Positions 6,388-7,452 of a stretch of 7,452 nucleotides of DNA are shown here, piece by piece; position 1 is the first letter of the stretch; every line of letters begins with the position of its first letter. The translations under genes were made by a program, and so were the position numbers. The DNA is from Pseudomonadota bacterium (GTDB lineage Bacteria; Pseudomonadota; Gammaproteobacteria; Burkholderiales; SG8-41). The stretch covers positions 1-7,452 of the forward strand of contig JAEYXO010000035.1 of assembly GCA_023431245.1 (NCBI GenBank). Direction: 5' to 3'. The notes below the pieces were generated by a model. The model had not been told where the DNA came from, did no database searches, and saw only the letters and a list, made by a program, of their open reading frames with translations.

Positions 6388-6594
6388 TTAGGCAGCCTGG
6401 ATGTTGCTCGCCTGCTGCTTGCCCTTGTTGCCGGCGGTGATGTCAAACGTCACCTTCTGGCCTTCTTTCAGGGTTTTGAAACCGCTCATGTTGATGCCCG
6501 AGAAATGGGCAAACAGGTCTTCACCGCCGCCGTCCGGGGTGATGAAGCCAAAACCTTTTGCGTCGTTGAACCACTTAACAGTACCGGTTGCCAT
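6388..6594 (-). CDS. Cold shock protein (CspA family, single cold-shock domain)
   Basis: A 68-residue OB-fold protein, the normal length for the family, that binds single-stranded RNA and DNA and melts mRNA structure. RNP-1 is KGFGFI at residues 13-18 and RNP-2 is DLFAHF at 26-31; W8 and the surface aromatics are kept. In E. coli RNP-2 reads VFVHF, and the variant here is common in beta- and gammaproteobacteria. The frame is open upstream to 6729, but MATGTVKWF at 6594 is the family start, and AAGGA lies 10 bases before it. The gene stands alone: it has its own sigma70 promoter at 6742-6770, a leader of about 140 nt, and a terminator at 6342-6370. Long leaders are typical of cold-regulated csp mRNAs, but cold induction itself is inferred. 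The family has many paralogues, so I give no specific symbol. Confidence 0.97.
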   Translation of the reverse strand: MATGTVKWFNDAKGFGFITPDGGGEDLFAHFSGINMSGFKTLKEGQKVTFDITAGNKGKQQASNIQAA

Positions 6595-6735
6595 GATGTG
6601 TATTTCCTTTTGAGGATGGATAATTTCCGGCTTGCGCCGGGCATCGTATTTAAATCTCACAGCCCCAAAAGTACGAACACCACAACTGCACACGCGGGAA
6701 CCGCTAACTTTCAAGTACTTAGAAACCAAACACGC
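6595..6735 (-). promoter_or_regulatory. Long 5' leader of the cold shock gene with a GCAA-loop hairpin
   Basis: From the predicted transcription start near 6735 to the ATG at 6594 there are about 140 untranslated bases, similar to the roughly 160-nt leader of E. coli cspA. Near its 3' end is a 5-bp GC hairpin (6627-6631 with 6636-6640) that reads CCGGC-GCAA-GCCGG in the RNA, a GNRA-type loop. It ends about 17 bases before the AAGGA ribosome site. Near the 5' end is AAGTACTT (6713-6720), a perfect 8-base palindrome within a longer imperfect one (6709-6725). The E. coli cold box sequence is not seen. A role in temperature-dependent translation is inferred from family habit. Confidence 0.5.
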
Positions 6736-6741
6736 GTCGCC

Positions 6742-6770
6742 GTTATACGTAATGCCTGCAGCAGCGTCAA
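6742..6770 (-). promoter_or_regulatory. Sigma70 promoter of the cold shock gene
   Basis: On the minus strand TTGACG (6770-6765) and TATAAC (6747-6742) each match five of six consensus bases and are separated by exactly 17 bases. This is the best promoter in the window. It lies downstream of the protease/TPR gene stop and upstream of the cold shock gene, and predicts a start near 6735. The AT-rich DNA around 6797-6820 is too far upstream for a standard UP element. Confidence 0.8.
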
Positions 6771-6816
6771 GAAAAGTTTGCGCGGCCTTCGGTCTGCAAA
6801 AATTTTATCAATAAAA

Positions 6817-7452
6817 TCAATTACTTATAAACTTCTTCGCAAACTCGCGCGCAGCCTGTCCGTTGATCTTTTCAAGCCGCGTGTGCACCTCGCGCACCCG
6901 CGCGCGCTGGTTCTGGCTGAAATAGGAAGCGCCGAGTTGCAACAGTGCATCCAGATCATCGGCCTTCAGGCGCAACGCCTCCTGCGAAGCTTCCACCGCC
7001 CGGTCATACTGGTTCAGCGCCAGGTACGTGCTCCCCGCCCCCAGCCAGGCCTCGTAGCTGTCACCGTCGAGTTTCAAGGCCTGGTTGTAGGCCGTGATTG
7101 CCCTGCGCGGCCGGTTGACCAGCCGGTAGGCCTCGCCCAGCGCAACCCAGGCCTGCACCGAAGCCGGCACCGCACGCACCCATTGCTGCGTCACCGCCAG
7201 CAGGCCGACCCAGTCGCGCTTGGCGCGCAGGGCGTCGCTGCGCGTTTTCCATTGCTCGTTGGCCGCATCGCGGTTGGCCAGCACGGGCGCCGTGCCGCCG
7301 CGCCCGGTCAGCTCCGCGATCCACGCGGCAGGCAGCGCAAAATTGAGGTTCTGTCCCTCGGTGATGATGAAGGCCGTGAGCCCGACCAGCCGCCCCTCGG
7401 TGTCGAACAGGCCGCCGCCGCTGGAGCCCGAGGAAATCGGCGCCGAGGTCTG
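6817..7452 (-). CDS. Trypsin-like serine protease with C-terminal TPR repeats, 5' part beyond window
   Basis: The last 211 residues of a longer protein; the frame is open to the window edge, so the start, any signal peptide and the catalytic His and Asp are not visible. Counting from the edge, SSGSSGGGLFDTEGRLVGLT carries the GxSGG motif of trypsin/HtrA-type proteases, with the likely nucleophile at residue 11 (codon 7420-7422). The segment that follows, through NLNFALPAAWIAEL (to about 48), closes the second beta-barrel. No PDZ domain follows. Instead, after a linker, come three tetratricopeptide repeats of 34 residues (about 98-131, 132-165, 166-199; for example AWVALGEAYRLVNRPRRAI), which usually bind partner proteins. 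The protein ends at TGA 6819-6817. A periplasmic or membrane-anchored location is likely for this family but cannot be seen. GTG at 7284 is inside the protein and is not the start. Confidence 0.88.
   Translation of the reverse strand, partial: QTSAPISSGSSGGGLFDTEGRLVGLTAFIITEGQNLNFALPAAWIAELTGRGGTAPVLANRDAANEQWKTRSDALRAKRDWVGLLAVTQQWVRAVPASVQAWVALGEAYRLVNRPRRAITAYNQALKLDGDSYEAWLGAGSTYLALNQYDRAVEASQEALRLKADDLDALLQLGASYFSQNQRARVREVHTRLEKINGQAAREFAKKFISN

Noticed and set aside
6595..6729. A 45-codon N-terminal extension of the cold shock protein.
   Set aside because: The family starts at MATGTVKWF with a good AAGGA before it, and the extension coincides with the untranslated leader downstream of a strong promoter.
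6797..6817. An AT-only inverted repeat (ATTTTAT / ATAAAAT, 2-base spacer) followed by T4 on the minus strand, a possible terminator for the protease/TPR gene.
   Set aside because: The stem has no GC pair and the repeat overlaps the stop codon; it is too weak to call, so readthrough toward the cold shock gene cannot be excluded.
1..7452. A defence island, prophage, insertion sequence, CRISPR or tRNA-associated integration site.
   Set aside because: No transposase, integrase, direct-repeat array or tRNA-like fold was seen; all genes are ordinary chromosomal families of uniform codon use.

Overview
The window is GC-rich chromosomal DNA with third-position GC bias in every gene. It most likely comes from a beta- or gammaproteobacterium. 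The support for this is RlmJ, an arginine-32 type elongation factor P beside its rhamnosyltransferase EarP, a beta/gamma-style cold shock protein, and a sensor domain resembling PilJ of type IV pilus systems. I see no tRNA, rRNA, CRISPR array, insertion sequence, phage gene or clear sign of horizontal transfer. The longest stretch without a gene is about 220 bases (6595-6816).

Left third (1-3531, minus strand): a three-gene phosphorelay operon. Transcription runs from a large membrane hybrid histidine kinase (PilJ-like periplasmic sensor, GAF, HisKA/HATPase, two receivers), through a single-domain response regulator, into a second response regulator cut by the window edge. Both junctions are 4-base ATGA stop/start overlaps, so translation is probably coupled and stoichiometry fixed. 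Four receiver domains and one kinase core are visible, but no histidine phosphotransfer (HPt) domain.

Middle (3532-5110): a short divergent intergenic region, then rlmJ on the plus strand (23S rRNA adenine-N6 methyltransferase). Its usual catalytic DPPY motif reads DAAF here. rlmJ converges on efp, and a strong hairpin terminator lies between the two stop codons.

Right half (4550-7452, minus strand): earP and efp form a modification module in which EarP rhamnosylates Arg32 of EF-P, which relieves ribosome stalling at polyproline. Upstream of earP is a stand-alone cold shock gene. It has a near-consensus sigma70 promoter, a 5' leader of about 140 nt carrying a GCAA-loop hairpin, and a bidirectional terminator with the same loop. 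The right edge holds the C-terminal part of a trypsin-like serine protease fused to three TPR repeats.

I did not find a convincing new defence or mobile system. The points most worth a second look are the altered RlmJ motif, the PilJ-sensor kinase with two near-identical docking helices in its tandem regulators, and the leader architecture of the cold shock gene.
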